Shown piece by piece: positions 1 to 5,038 of a DNA stretch of 5,038 bases. The position numbers were made by a program, and so were the translations under genes. Numbering within the stretch: position 1 is the first letter of the stretch; each line of letters begins with the position of its first letter. The DNA is from an uncultured Micrococcales bacterium. GTDB lineage: Bacteria; Actinomycetota; Actinomycetes; Actinomycetales; Microbacteriaceae. The notes below the pieces were generated by a model. The model had not been told where the DNA came from. It ran no database searches and saw only the letters and a program-made list of their open reading frames with translations. Location of the stretch: NCBI GenBank assembly GCA_903866485.1, contig CAIPNT010000106.1, forward strand, positions 1 through 5,038, written 5' to 3'.

Positions 1-269
1 TGCCAAACCATACGGGCATGTGGACGACCTGCGAATTGACCCATGACGTGATATTGATACCAGATCGAATAAAGCACGAAAAAACCGAGCAGGTATGAAA
101 AGAACACCGGCCACTGCTGCGCCAAAGCCAGAGTGAGATTTGTTGAGGTTGTGGTTTTGCTGACCACCGAAATCAAGTCAAAACCCAGAAGAGTGAGAGC
201 AATCGAAAATATGCCGTCGCTGAGTGCGTCGATTCTCGAGTGTTCGATGTGTGCAAACCTGGCGCCCAT
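1..269 (-). CDS. TMEM175/DUF1211 family membrane protein, N-terminal part (runs off the left edge)
   Basis: Reading the minus strand from ATG at 269 gives 89 open codons to the window edge, so the C-terminal part is missing. The first helix contains RIDALSDGIFSIALTLL (residues 12-28), which matches the TMEM175 signature R-x3-F-S-D-G-x-F-A-I-A-x-T-L-L, except that the usual Phe of the FSD motif is Leu16. A second helix (about residues 53-74) ends in W70 and H74, like the Trp/His end of TM2 in the family. Bacterial members are small potassium-selective channels of the plasma membrane with a pore lined by TM1; that role is known for the family and inferred here. The start is firm: an in-frame TAG lies directly upstream and AAAGGGG sits four bases before ATG. 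It lies 81 bases downstream of the glycosyltransferase gene on the same strand, so co-transcription is possible. The Leu for Phe change makes channel function less certain. Confidence 0.8.
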   Translation of the reverse strand, partial: MGARFAHIEHSRIDALSDGIFSIALTLLGFDLISVVSKTTTSTNLTLALAQQWPVFFSYLLGFFVLYSIWYQYHVMGQFAGRPHARMVW

Positions 270-273
270 CTAA

Positions 274-280
274 CCCCTTT
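274..280 (-). promoter_or_regulatory. Ribosome binding site of the TMEM175-like gene
   Basis: On the minus strand AAAGGGG lies four bases before ATG 269. It is a purine-rich Shine-Dalgarno-like sequence, and with the TAG stop directly before the ATG it fixes the start. Confidence 0.55.
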
Positions 281-283
281 CGC

Positions 284-340
284 TTGCCTAGAGCGTAGCT
301 TCGCGAGGTTGAGGTTGCCCCTGTCATGTTGCCTAAAGCG
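284..340. repeat. Two 12-base imperfect direct repeats (TTGCCTARAGCG) in the intergenic gap
   Basis: On the plus strand TTGCCTAGAGCG (284-295) and TTGCCTAAAGCG (329-340) differ at one base and are spaced 45 bases start to start. Both lie in the 81-base gap between the glycosyltransferase stop and the TMEM175-like start. No function is known. They could be a tandem regulator site or chance; the gap otherwise shows no convincing terminator or promoter. Confidence 0.35.
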
Positions 341-350
341 AACTTGCCAG

Positions 351-1820
351 TTATTTCAGTTTGAAGAATGTGATGTTAGACGCATCAAAGTGATCGACGT
401 GATCGATCTTGTAGTTCCGCAACATCCAGTCTGGAATCTGACTCTCAATTGGCATCGTGTCAACCGAATCTGTGACCAGCGCGATTGTAGGCATCAGCTT
501 TGTTGGCTTTGGAGCTTCCTTCTCATTCGAGTGAATTCCAAACAGCGTGTTTGATTTGGCGCCGGTCTCGATCAAGCTCAAATCAACTCGACCCAACAGA
601 TATCCAACCCGGTAGGAGTCCATCATTATTTGCACTTCAGCCGAGTTTCGAGTGCGCCAATCAGGAAGCAATATGCCATCACCGGGCTTGGTATGTGCTG
701 CGATGTCTTGCACTTCTGGCATCCAGGCTGGGCCGTGAGCGTGAGCCGAGCGTGAAGAATCTAGGCTCATGAAGCCCAACCAAAGCACGAGCGCTGCAAC
801 CAAGATGCGCAACCACACAAAACGCAACTTGTGAATGGCGACGCTGGCGATGATTGCTGTGGCCGGCGTGGTGAAAGTCAGATAGTGCTCAACGAAATAT
901 GGGTGCAGGGCGTATGAGGCCGCGATCAGAGCAGCTGATGGCAAGACACCCCACATTAAGCCCAGCTCGACCAGGTCGTTTAGGTTATCGTGCCTATTGG
1001 AGCGACGGTTGAAAATGTAAACAACCAAGACCACGACTGAAAGCAGGATGAAGGTTGCGGCGAGCCAAAACTGACCGTTGAAGTTAACCTGAATGATCGC
1101 CAGATAGAGGTATGTGGCCAGCGGCTTGACCTTGATCCAAGAAACCTGACCGCGCTCTTGATAACCCCAATAAAAAACAGGGGATGCTGCCATCAGCGCC
1201 AGAGCCCAAGCGCCAAAGAGTTGCCAAAGCTGTTTGCGATTTTTGAGCAGCAAATAGACCGCATGCGGCACAGCAATAAGCATCGAGAACATGAACACGT
1301 ATGTCGATGCGGCTGCCACAACGGCATAAATCGACCAGGTCAGCCACCCACTGCGCTTGCTTTGCAATGCCCAGACCAAAATCAGAGTTAGTGCCACTGC
1401 CATGGTGGCGGTAAGGGCATTAGAACGGCTCTCGCTTGATGCAAAATGGGTGCGCGGCAGCACAAGGTAGAGCAGTGAGGCAATGACCGCAACCGAATAG
1501 CTGCCGTTCAACTTGCGCACCAAAACATAGAGCAGCGCACAGGTTAGCCCAACTGCCAGCAGGCTCGGAAGGCGCATCCAGAGCACCGAAAAGCCAAAAA
1601 TGTTGGTCCAGAAATGCATCAAGCCGTAATAGGTTGCGTGCACCACGTCGATTTTGGTTGCCATGCCCAGCAGCGCCGAGATAGGTCGATTCGCTCCGGC
1701 CAAAGTAGCCGCTTCATCTTGCCAAAAGCTTGGCACCAGAATCTTGAACGACATTGCCAGTGCGCCAACAACGAAAAGCAGATATGGAGCCAGTCGCTCA
1801 ACGACGGTTTTGATTCTCAA
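351..1820 (-). CDS. GT39-like (GT-C fold) polytopic membrane glycosyltransferase
   Basis: This 489-residue protein is mostly hydrophobic. TM1 (about residues 11-30) is followed by SFWQDEAATLAG (31-42); the Asp35-Glu36 pair sits where GT39/ArnT/PMT-type enzymes carry their catalytic acidic residue in the first extracytoplasmic loop. The stretch H61-ATYYGLMHFW-71 and then RLPS (83-86) match the family pattern 'H-x-P-L-Y-Y-x-L-x-H-x-W ... R-L-P-S'. Further helices follow to about residue 355, including HPYFVEHYLTFTTP (306-319), comparable to the conserved 'RY...P' segment. About 130 soluble residues at the C-terminus probably lie outside the membrane. Such enzymes use polyprenyl-phosphate sugars to glycosylate proteins, lipids or wall polymers; donor and acceptor cannot be read here, although actinobacterial relatives are often called mannosyltransferases. 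The start is TTG: no ATG or GTG lies between it and an upstream in-frame TGA, and starting at Met23 would delete TM1. AGAAGA lies ten bases upstream. Confidence 0.82.
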   Translation of the reverse strand: MRIKTVVERLAPYLLFVVGALAMSFKILVPSFWQDEAATLAGANRPISALLGMATKIDVVHATYYGLMHFWTNIFGFSVLWMRLPSLLAVGLTCALLYVLVRKLNGSYSVAVIASLLYLVLPRTHFASSESRSNALTATMAVALTLILVWALQSKRSGWLTWSIYAVVAAASTYVFMFSMLIAVPHAVYLLLKNRKQLWQLFGAWALALMAASPVFYWGYQERGQVSWIKVKPLATYLYLAIIQVNFNGQFWLAATFILLSVVVLVVYIFNRRSNRHDNLNDLVELGLMWGVLPSAALIAASYALHPYFVEHYLTFTTPATAIIASVAIHKLRFVWLRILVAALVLWLGFMSLDSSRSAHAHGPAWMPEVQDIAAHTKPGDGILLPDWRTRNSAEVQIMMDSYRVGYLLGRVDLSLIETGAKSNTLFGIHSNEKEAPKPTKLMPTIALVTDSVDTMPIESQIPDWMLRNYKIDHVDHFDASNITFFKLK

Positions 1821-1830
1821 TTGGCTATTT

Positions 1831-1836
1831 TCTTCT
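1831..1836 (-). promoter_or_regulatory. Weak ribosome binding site before the TTG start of the glycosyltransferase
   Basis: On the minus strand AGAAGA ends ten bases before TTG 1820 and directly abuts the 3' arm of the stem-loop at 1837-1863. Weak SD, TTG start and adjacent hairpin together suggest low or regulated translation; that is inference. Confidence 0.4.
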
Positions 1837-1863
1837 AAGTTGCGGGGCCTTCACCCCCAACTT
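1837..1863 (-). other. Stem-loop (10 bp with one bulge, 6-base loop) between the ParB-like and glycosyltransferase genes
   Basis: On the plus strand the arms are AAGTTG (1837-1842) plus GGGG (1844-1847), pairing with CCCC (1854-1857) plus CAACTT (1858-1863). C1843 is bulged and the loop is CCTTCA. In the transcribed (minus) direction it begins 37 bases after the TGA at 1902-1900 and is followed by AGAAGAAAATAG, so there is no U tract and it is not a standard intrinsic terminator. It could be a non-canonical terminator or attenuator, an RNA-stability or processing hairpin, or a structure that controls access to the adjoining ribosome binding site. A second right arm, AACTTAG (1868-1874), could pair instead with CTAAGTT (1835-1841). 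Confidence 0.6.
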
Positions 1864-1899
1864 TATGAACTTAGCCTGAGTAAACCCTGAAAGGCTCAA

Positions 1900-2280
1900 T
1901 CAGAGTGGAAGGTTGACTATCTTGCAACGAATCGGCAAATCTTCATTTAGCGACTCAATAGCGCAGACACGGTGATAACCATCGGCAATGATCAGCGGCA
2001 CATCCTGGTTTGCGATTCCACGCACCAATAAAACCGGTGAGTAGGGGGCGCTATCTTGAATCTTTTTGAGGTTGTGCTTCACATGGTGATTGTCAACGGG
2101 CAACATCGGCAACCTTGAAGCGCGCAAAATATCTTTGGCTTTAAACTCAACCACCGGTGCCGACATAAGTGCCGTCACTGCCGATTTTGCCTTTGACGAA
2201 CGCAGCAGCAGCGACAAATAGTCTCGGGCGGCCGCATAGTCGTGCTCTTCTGGCGTGGTCATCCAGTTGATTGTGCTCAT
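1900..2280 (-). CDS. ParB/sulfiredoxin-fold protein of unknown function
   Basis: From ATG 2280 this encodes 126 residues. The C-terminal half has the look of the ParB/Srx nucleotide-binding fold: a strand SPVLLVRG (81-88), then PLIIADGYHRVCAI (95-108), whose DGYHR resembles the ParB GERR and sulfiredoxin GCHR phosphate-binding motifs. The middle segment VVEFKAKDILRASRLPMLP (43-61) and the N-terminal TTPEEHDY (8-15) recall a conserved actinobacterial family annotated only as hypothetical or ParB-like. It lacks room for the helix-turn-helix and dimer domains of a chromosomal ParB, so it is not a partition protein. A longer reading from ATG 2343 exists but would overlap the divergent gene and has no ribosome site. 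ATG 2280 is preferred because TATCAT sits exactly six bases upstream, typical of a leaderless mRNA. The partner or substrate is unknown. It stands first in a possible leftward transcription unit with the glycosyltransferase. Confidence 0.75.
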   Translation of the reverse strand: MSTINWMTTPEEHDYAAARDYLSLLLRSSKAKSAVTALMSAPVVEFKAKDILRASRLPMLPVDNHHVKHNLKKIQDSAPYSPVLLVRGIANQDVPLIIADGYHRVCAIESLNEDLPIRCKIVNLPL

Positions 2281-2286
2281 GAGCAA

Positions 2287-2316
2287 ATGATAGGGGGCAA
2301 ATAGACTGTTAGTCGA
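2287..2316 (-). promoter_or_regulatory. Probable leaderless promoter of the ParB-like gene
   Basis: On the minus strand a -10 box TATCAT (2292-2287) lies six bases before ATG 2280, so transcription would start at or next to the A of the start codon. TCGACT (2316-2311), four of six matches to TTGACA, lies 18 bases further upstream. There is no Shine-Dalgarno sequence (the upstream stretch is C-rich), in keeping with leaderless initiation, which is common in actinobacteria. Confidence 0.5.
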
Positions 2317-2329
2317 CCACCTCAAGGAG
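2302..2329 (+). promoter_or_regulatory. Possible -10 box and ribosome binding site of the small rightward gene
   Basis: TAGACT (2302-2307) fits the TANNNT pattern and would place a start near 2314. AAGGAG (2324-2329) is a clear Shine-Dalgarno sequence four bases before ATG 2334. No good -35 is seen at 16-19 bases. The box overlaps the promoter of the opposite gene and a GACT-GTT-AGTC palindrome (2304-2314), so the two genes may compete for polymerase or share a regulator. Confidence 0.4.
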
Positions 2330-2333
2330 CCAA

Positions 2334-2651
2334 ATGCAGTCATTGCAAAACTTTGATCGAGACTTTGTTTTCAACTTCAAAGAGAGTTTTGACCTGCAGT
2401 TAGAGGCAATGGATGCGGCGGCAATGACCCCGCTGCAACAACGCTATTTTCTTCGCAACCTCTTGATTGCGCTAGAACTGCATTTTGTGAGTCGAGATAC
2501 GAGTGCCGAAATCGATGGTGGATCGCTTCAAGAACTTCGAGATGCGGCTCAACTGATGCTTCACGATGCCAAGGCTGAGGTTGCCAGAGCCTACCTTGAA
2601 GAGCTTGCCGAGGGCGTCTTTGCAGAGATTTTGAACGGGTTCAGTGCCTAA
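2334..2651 (+). CDS. Small acidic helical protein of unknown function
   Basis: This 105-residue protein starts at ATG 2334 behind a good AAGGAG and ends with TAA. I do not recognise the family. The composition is rich in Leu, Ala, Glu and Asp with no cysteine, no signal peptide and no membrane segment, so a soluble cytoplasmic protein is expected. The sequence suggests three helices: about residues 16-30, 33-52 (PLQQRYFLRNLLIALELHF) and 64-100, separated by a polar turn SRDTSAEIDGG (53-63). The last helix has regularly spaced Leu and Ala residues that would suit dimer or bundle packing. The evidence that it is real is the ribosome site, the coding-like composition, and the fit between a divergent promoter and a convergent neighbour: its stop overlaps the stop of the next gene by two bases. 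It is divergent from the ParB-like gene, which may point to shared regulation, but no function can be given. Confidence 0.65.
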   Translation: MQSLQNFDRDFVFNFKESFDLQLEAMDAAAMTPLQQRYFLRNLLIALELHFVSRDTSAEIDGGSLQELRDAAQLMLHDAKAEVARAYLEELAEGVFAEILNGFSA

Positions 2652-4069
2652 AATCGGGCGCCCAAGTATTTGAGCGCGTTAAGAGTGATTTGCTGAACTG
2701 TCTTGTCGCCGGCAACGATTGCGGCGGTCCATCCAATTGAGCCAGCGGTAAACACCTTGCCTTCGCCAAACTTGCTTTCGATCAGAACACCGGCTCGCCA
2801 GTGTCTGCGGTGACCCTCAGCGCGCGGATTTACCCACACGGTGGCTAGCGGCGTGAGGGTTTTGTTGCCTATCTTGTTCAAAAATTTAGGTTCGATTGCT
2901 CCGGATGCTGTCTCTGGCACCGCGTCGACCTCGATGCTCATAACGTGACTTTCAACTCCAAAGAATTGACCTGATTTCAGCCCGGTTGATGCAAAGAGTG
3001 GGTTGCTGGCGTCGCTTACCTTCATTCCCTCTAGCATTGTCGAAACGTTAGTTGCGCTGATCGAAGCCCTAAGGCCATCTTTGCGCAAGAGTCTCAAGGT
3101 TTGCGGTTTGACCGCGATTGGTGTCGGTGACCTTTTGTTGAATGGCATGCCTAGGTATTCGGCGCCGATGAGTGCCGACGAAGTGGTGTCTCCGGGCATA
3201 TCGCCCCATCGCGATGTGGCTGGATGCTCAGGGCTTGTCGGGTCGAAGCCAATCACCAAGCCGTTGCGAACCAGTTTGCGATAACCGGTGTTGCCCGAGA
3301 GGTTTAGCAGTGAGCTTCCTGTGGCTACCGCTGATTCAATCGAAGTCTTGATTTCGGCGGTCCAATATTCGTCGTGCCCATAGAGCACCAGGGTCTTATA
3401 GGTGCCGAGGTCATATTCGTGTTCATCAAGCTGGCTCTGCGCAATCACGTCAACGTTGCCAACGTGTTCGCGCAAAAAGTTAATCGGATTGTTGAACGGA
3501 AACACCTGTGGGGCAACCGGATAGTGCTTCGGGTCTCCGGCAACATTGAAGGACAGTGGGCGTAATAGATTGAGCTTGCGATCAGAGAAGTTTGCCGTCT
3601 TCTCTCCGACAGCGTCGAAATAGAAACTGCCATTCTTAACCAGGTCGTATGCCTGCCAGGTGTAGTCGGGAACAATAACTGCCATAGATGCCATCGGATG
3701 CGTGTCTGGCTTGGCGCTGATCACGAGCAGGGCCTTCGATTCACCCGAGTTCCAACTGGCCACATAAATTCCAGATTTTGTGTCTTCAGGCGGTTGCCAC
3801 TCTGTGCAGTGACCAGGGTCAACCCAACTGTCTTGAGAAGTCGACGGAGCACTCAGAGTTTTGGCCGAATACAGACAAGCTTTCTGATTTGGCACATCCC
3901 AGGTTGCGATGGCGTTGAAATCGGTTGAATCAACGGTTGGCTGACTCAGGGTCACTTTTGGTGCCGGCTCGCCGGCCGAGCTTGGCTGGCTCGAAAGGGT
4001 GCTAAAAATTAGGGCTAATCCAAGCGCTGTCGCGAGGGTCTTGAGGCCATTAATTTTCATGGCTTTCAT
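2648..4069 (-). CDS. Secreted protein with N,N-dimethylformamidase beta-subunit-like domain
   Basis: Read from ATG 4069 the product has 473 residues. A signal peptide is clear: MKAMK, a hydrophobic core LATALGLALIFSTL, and SSA before GEP (about residue 32) as a likely signal peptidase I site. Next comes a beta-rich N-terminal domain with the only two cysteines of the protein (65 and 88), probably a disulfide. It ends in SGIYVASW. The catalytic-type domain follows with VIVPDYTWQAYD (131-142), SFNV (173-176), YKTLVLYGHDEYW (224-236) and SLLNLSGNTGYRK (253-265), a pattern seen in the large subunit of DMFase and its many uncharacterised relatives. DMFase is an amidohydrolase with a mononuclear iron held by two Tyr and a Glu; Glu234 of HDEYW is the likely counterpart. 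Export, and no small alpha subunit nearby, argue against true DMFase activity, so substrate and reaction are unknown. ATG 4060 and TTG 4114 are alternative starts; none has a strong ribosome site. Confidence 0.8.
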   Translation of the reverse strand: MKAMKINGLKTLATALGLALIFSTLSSQPSSAGEPAPKVTLSQPTVDSTDFNAIATWDVPNQKACLYSAKTLSAPSTSQDSWVDPGHCTEWQPPEDTKSGIYVASWNSGESKALLVISAKPDTHPMASMAVIVPDYTWQAYDLVKNGSFYFDAVGEKTANFSDRKLNLLRPLSFNVAGDPKHYPVAPQVFPFNNPINFLREHVGNVDVIAQSQLDEHEYDLGTYKTLVLYGHDEYWTAEIKTSIESAVATGSSLLNLSGNTGYRKLVRNGLVIGFDPTSPEHPATSRWGDMPGDTTSSALIGAEYLGMPFNKRSPTPIAVKPQTLRLLRKDGLRASISATNVSTMLEGMKVSDASNPLFASTGLKSGQFFGVESHVMSIEVDAVPETASGAIEPKFLNKIGNKTLTPLATVWVNPRAEGHRRHWRAGVLIESKFGEGKVFTAGSIGWTAAIVAGDKTVQQITLNALKYLGARF

Positions 4070-4098
4070 TTTCTGTCTAGAGTCTGTGAGAAGCCTGA

Positions 4099-4104
4099 AA
4101 CTTA
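4099..4104 (-). promoter_or_regulatory. Possible -10 box for the secreted DMFase-like gene
   Basis: On the minus strand TAAGTT (4104-4099) fits TANNNT and would give a transcript beginning about 25 bases before ATG 4069. That start point lies after the TTG at 4114, which argues against TTG 4114 as the translation start. No convincing -35 is seen, so this is a weak call. Confidence 0.25.
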
Positions 4105-4133
4105 TTGCTGACAATCGCCAGTGAGTCGCCGAC

Positions 4134-4147
4134 CAAAGGCCGCTTTG
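4134..4147. repeat. Short inverted repeat CAAAG-GCCG-CTTTG in the divergent intergenic region
   Basis: Five-base arms (4134-4138 and 4143-4147) flank a four-base spacer. It is centred about 35 bases upstream of the predicted leaderless start of the desaturase, overlapping the -35 region, where a repressor or activator could bind. The repeat is short enough to be chance. Confidence 0.3.
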
Positions 4148-4163
4148 AGTGCGGTTGTGCGCC

Positions 4164-4169
4164 TAAAGT
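4164..4169 (+). promoter_or_regulatory. Probable leaderless -10 box of the desaturase gene
   Basis: TAAAGT (4164-4169) is followed by six bases and then ATG 4176, the same geometry as the TATCAT box of the ParB-like gene. No Shine-Dalgarno sequence precedes the ATG. No clear -35 at 16-18 bases is seen, so activator dependence is possible. Confidence 0.45.
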
Positions 4170-4175
4170 TAGAGC

Positions 4176-5038
4176 ATGACCATTGTTGCCAGCACCAAAG
4201 GCGTTACCAACTTCAACGAGGTGCTGACGAGAGTCAAAGCCGCAGGCCTTCTAGCCAAAAAACCAAGTTTTTACCTAATTCGACTAGCAGTGATTTCGGC
4301 GCTTGCTGCAGGCCTTTGGACGGGTGGAGCCTTCATCGGTCAAGCATTCAACGCCGACCGAGTTTGGATTATCGCGGGCTTTGCAGTTGCCGGTTTGCTC
4401 GGCGTGCTTTCTGCCCAGTATGGCTTCATCGCGCACGAGGCAGCCCACCGTCAGGTGTTTCGCTCTAACAAGGCCAACGACTGGCTGGGGTTGATTCTTG
4501 CCAACCTGTTTGCCGGCCTTAGCTATGGTTTCTGGATGAAAAAGCACAACCAGCACCACAAGGTGCCCAACCAGATCGGCGCCGACCCAGACATCGCCAT
4601 CAGAATCTTGAGTTTCACGCCAGAGTCACGCAACGAAAAGCGTGGCCTAGAGCGCTGGCTAAGCGAGCGCCAGGGTTACCTGTTTCCGTTTTTGCTTTTT
4701 CTAACCGGGTTCGACTTGCTGCTTGACTCTTTTGCTGGTTTGGTTCGCAAAGACAAGCCGCTAAAAACCAGACTTCTTGAGTTTTCGCTAATGGCCGTTC
4801 GACAGGCTGCGCCATACGTGGCCATGGGATTCATCTTTGGCTGGTTGTGGGCGATCGGTTTGTGGTTGTTTCAGATGATGATCTTTGGTTTCTTTATGGG
4901 AGCGGCCTTTGCGCCAAACCACAAGGGCATGCCATTGGTGCCAAAAGACGCCAAACTCGATTTCTTTTCAAGACAGGTGCTGACCAGCCGAAACATCCGT
5001 GGCAGCTGGCTAAAAGACAACCTTATGGGTGGTTTGAA
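4176..5038 (+). CDS. Membrane fatty acid desaturase, C-terminus cut by the right edge
   Basis: ATG 4176 opens 287 codons that stay open to the window end. The first two histidine boxes of the membrane di-iron desaturases are present: HEAAH (87-91) and HNQHH (124-128). The segment FAPNHKGMP (245-253) is also typical of actinobacterial acyl desaturases. The last residues, SRNIRGSWLKDNLMGGL (271-287), are those that normally lead into the third box (Q-x-x-H-H-L-F-P), which should begin a few codons beyond the edge; the final two bases, AA, allow the usual Asn. Hydrophobic segments near 35-57, 62-82, 103-119, 168-190 and 212-245 fit the two paired-helix layout with the boxes on the cytoplasmic side. 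The enzyme would use oxygen and reduced ferredoxin or cytochrome to insert a cis double bond into fatty acyl chains, adjusting membrane fluidity. Regiospecificity cannot be read. It is divergent from the secreted DMFase-like gene. Confidence 0.9.
   Translation, partial: MTIVASTKGVTNFNEVLTRVKAAGLLAKKPSFYLIRLAVISALAAGLWTGGAFIGQAFNADRVWIIAGFAVAGLLGVLSAQYGFIAHEAAHRQVFRSNKANDWLGLILANLFAGLSYGFWMKKHNQHHKVPNQIGADPDIAIRILSFTPESRNEKRGLERWLSERQGYLFPFLLFLTGFDLLLDSFAGLVRKDKPLKTRLLEFSLMAVRQAAPYVAMGFIFGWLWAIGLWLFQMMIFGFFMGAAFAPNHKGMPLVPKDAKLDFFSRQVLTSRNIRGSWLKDNLMGGL

Noticed and set aside
240..554. Plus-strand open frame of 104 codons across the end of the glycosyltransferase gene
   Set aside because: It is antisense to two well-supported genes; its composition (many Cys, Arg, His) is that of a shadow frame.
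1873..1896. AGCCT...AGGCT inverted repeat just after the ParB-like stop
   Set aside because: Five pairs with a 14-base loop and no following U tract; likely chance next to the much stronger stem at 1837-1863.
2281..2343. N-terminal extension of the ParB-like protein from ATG 2343
   Set aside because: It overlaps the start of the divergent gene and covers both promoters, has no ribosome site, and the recognisable family sequence begins after ATG 2280.
2627..2655. GATTTT...AAAATC inverted repeat over the end of the small rightward gene as a terminator
   Set aside because: It has a six-pair A/T-rich stem with a 17-base loop and no U tract; too unstable to call.
2656..2663. GGGCGCCC palindrome at the end of the DMFase-like gene as a terminator stem
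   Set aside because: It is only eight self-complementary bases with no room for a loop and lies within codons; GATTTT follows on the minus strand, but the structure is too weak.
4070..4114. N-terminal extension of the secreted DMFase-like protein from TTG 4114
   Set aside because: It would put about 15 polar residues in front of a well-formed signal peptide and uses a rare start without a ribosome site; TTGTCA there looks as much like a -35 element as a start.
4121..4468. Plus-strand open frame of 115 codons overlapping the desaturase start
   Set aside because: It is a shadow in another frame of the desaturase; its Arg/Ser-rich sequence matches nothing, and the desaturase frame has both histidine boxes.
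4284..4559. Minus-strand open frame inside the desaturase gene
   Set aside because: It lies antisense to the histidine-box region of a clear desaturase and has no family resemblance.

Overview
The window suggests an actinobacterium with base composition near one half G+C, most like the small-genome freshwater Microbacteriaceae (Rhodoluna/Aquiluna-type). That is inference from protein style (an actinobacterial GT-C mannosyltransferase-like protein, a ParB/sulfiredoxin-fold orphan with a DGYHR motif, a 'GGL(N)'-type fatty acid desaturase) and from start sites that look leaderless, with a TANNNT box six bases before ATG and no Shine-Dalgarno sequence. No rRNA, tRNA, CRISPR array, insertion sequence or phage gene is visible.

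Layout. Positions 1-269 (minus) hold the N-terminal part of a TMEM175/DUF1211-type membrane protein that runs off the left edge. Positions 351-1820 (minus) encode a 489-residue polytopic GT39-like glycosyltransferase with a TTG start. Positions 1900-2280 (minus) encode a 126-residue ParB-like-fold protein of unknown function. These three genes point the same way and could be transcribed together, but a strong imperfect stem-loop (1837-1863) sits directly before the ribosome binding site of the glycosyltransferase. At about 2281-2333 there is a compact divergent promoter region, from which a small, acidic, helical protein of unknown function is read rightward (2334-2651). Its stop codon overlaps the stop of a convergent gene (2648-4069, minus) for a secreted protein with an N,N-dimethylformamidase beta-subunit-like domain. 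A second divergent region (4070-4175) separates that gene from a membrane fatty acid desaturase (4176-5038, plus), which is cut by the right edge just before its expected third histidine box.

How the genes fit together. Four of the six products are membrane-bound or exported and concern the cell envelope: a probable potassium channel, a lipid-linked-sugar glycosyltransferase, a secreted enzyme-like protein and a lipid desaturase. Nothing in the window ties them into one pathway. The region reads as ordinary chromosomal sequence with compact intergenic spaces. I see no clear evidence of an undescribed multi-gene system. The most unusual items are the stem-loop at 1837-1863, the two apparently leaderless promoters, the exported DMFase-like protein of unknown substrate, and the uncharacterised divergent pair around 2300.
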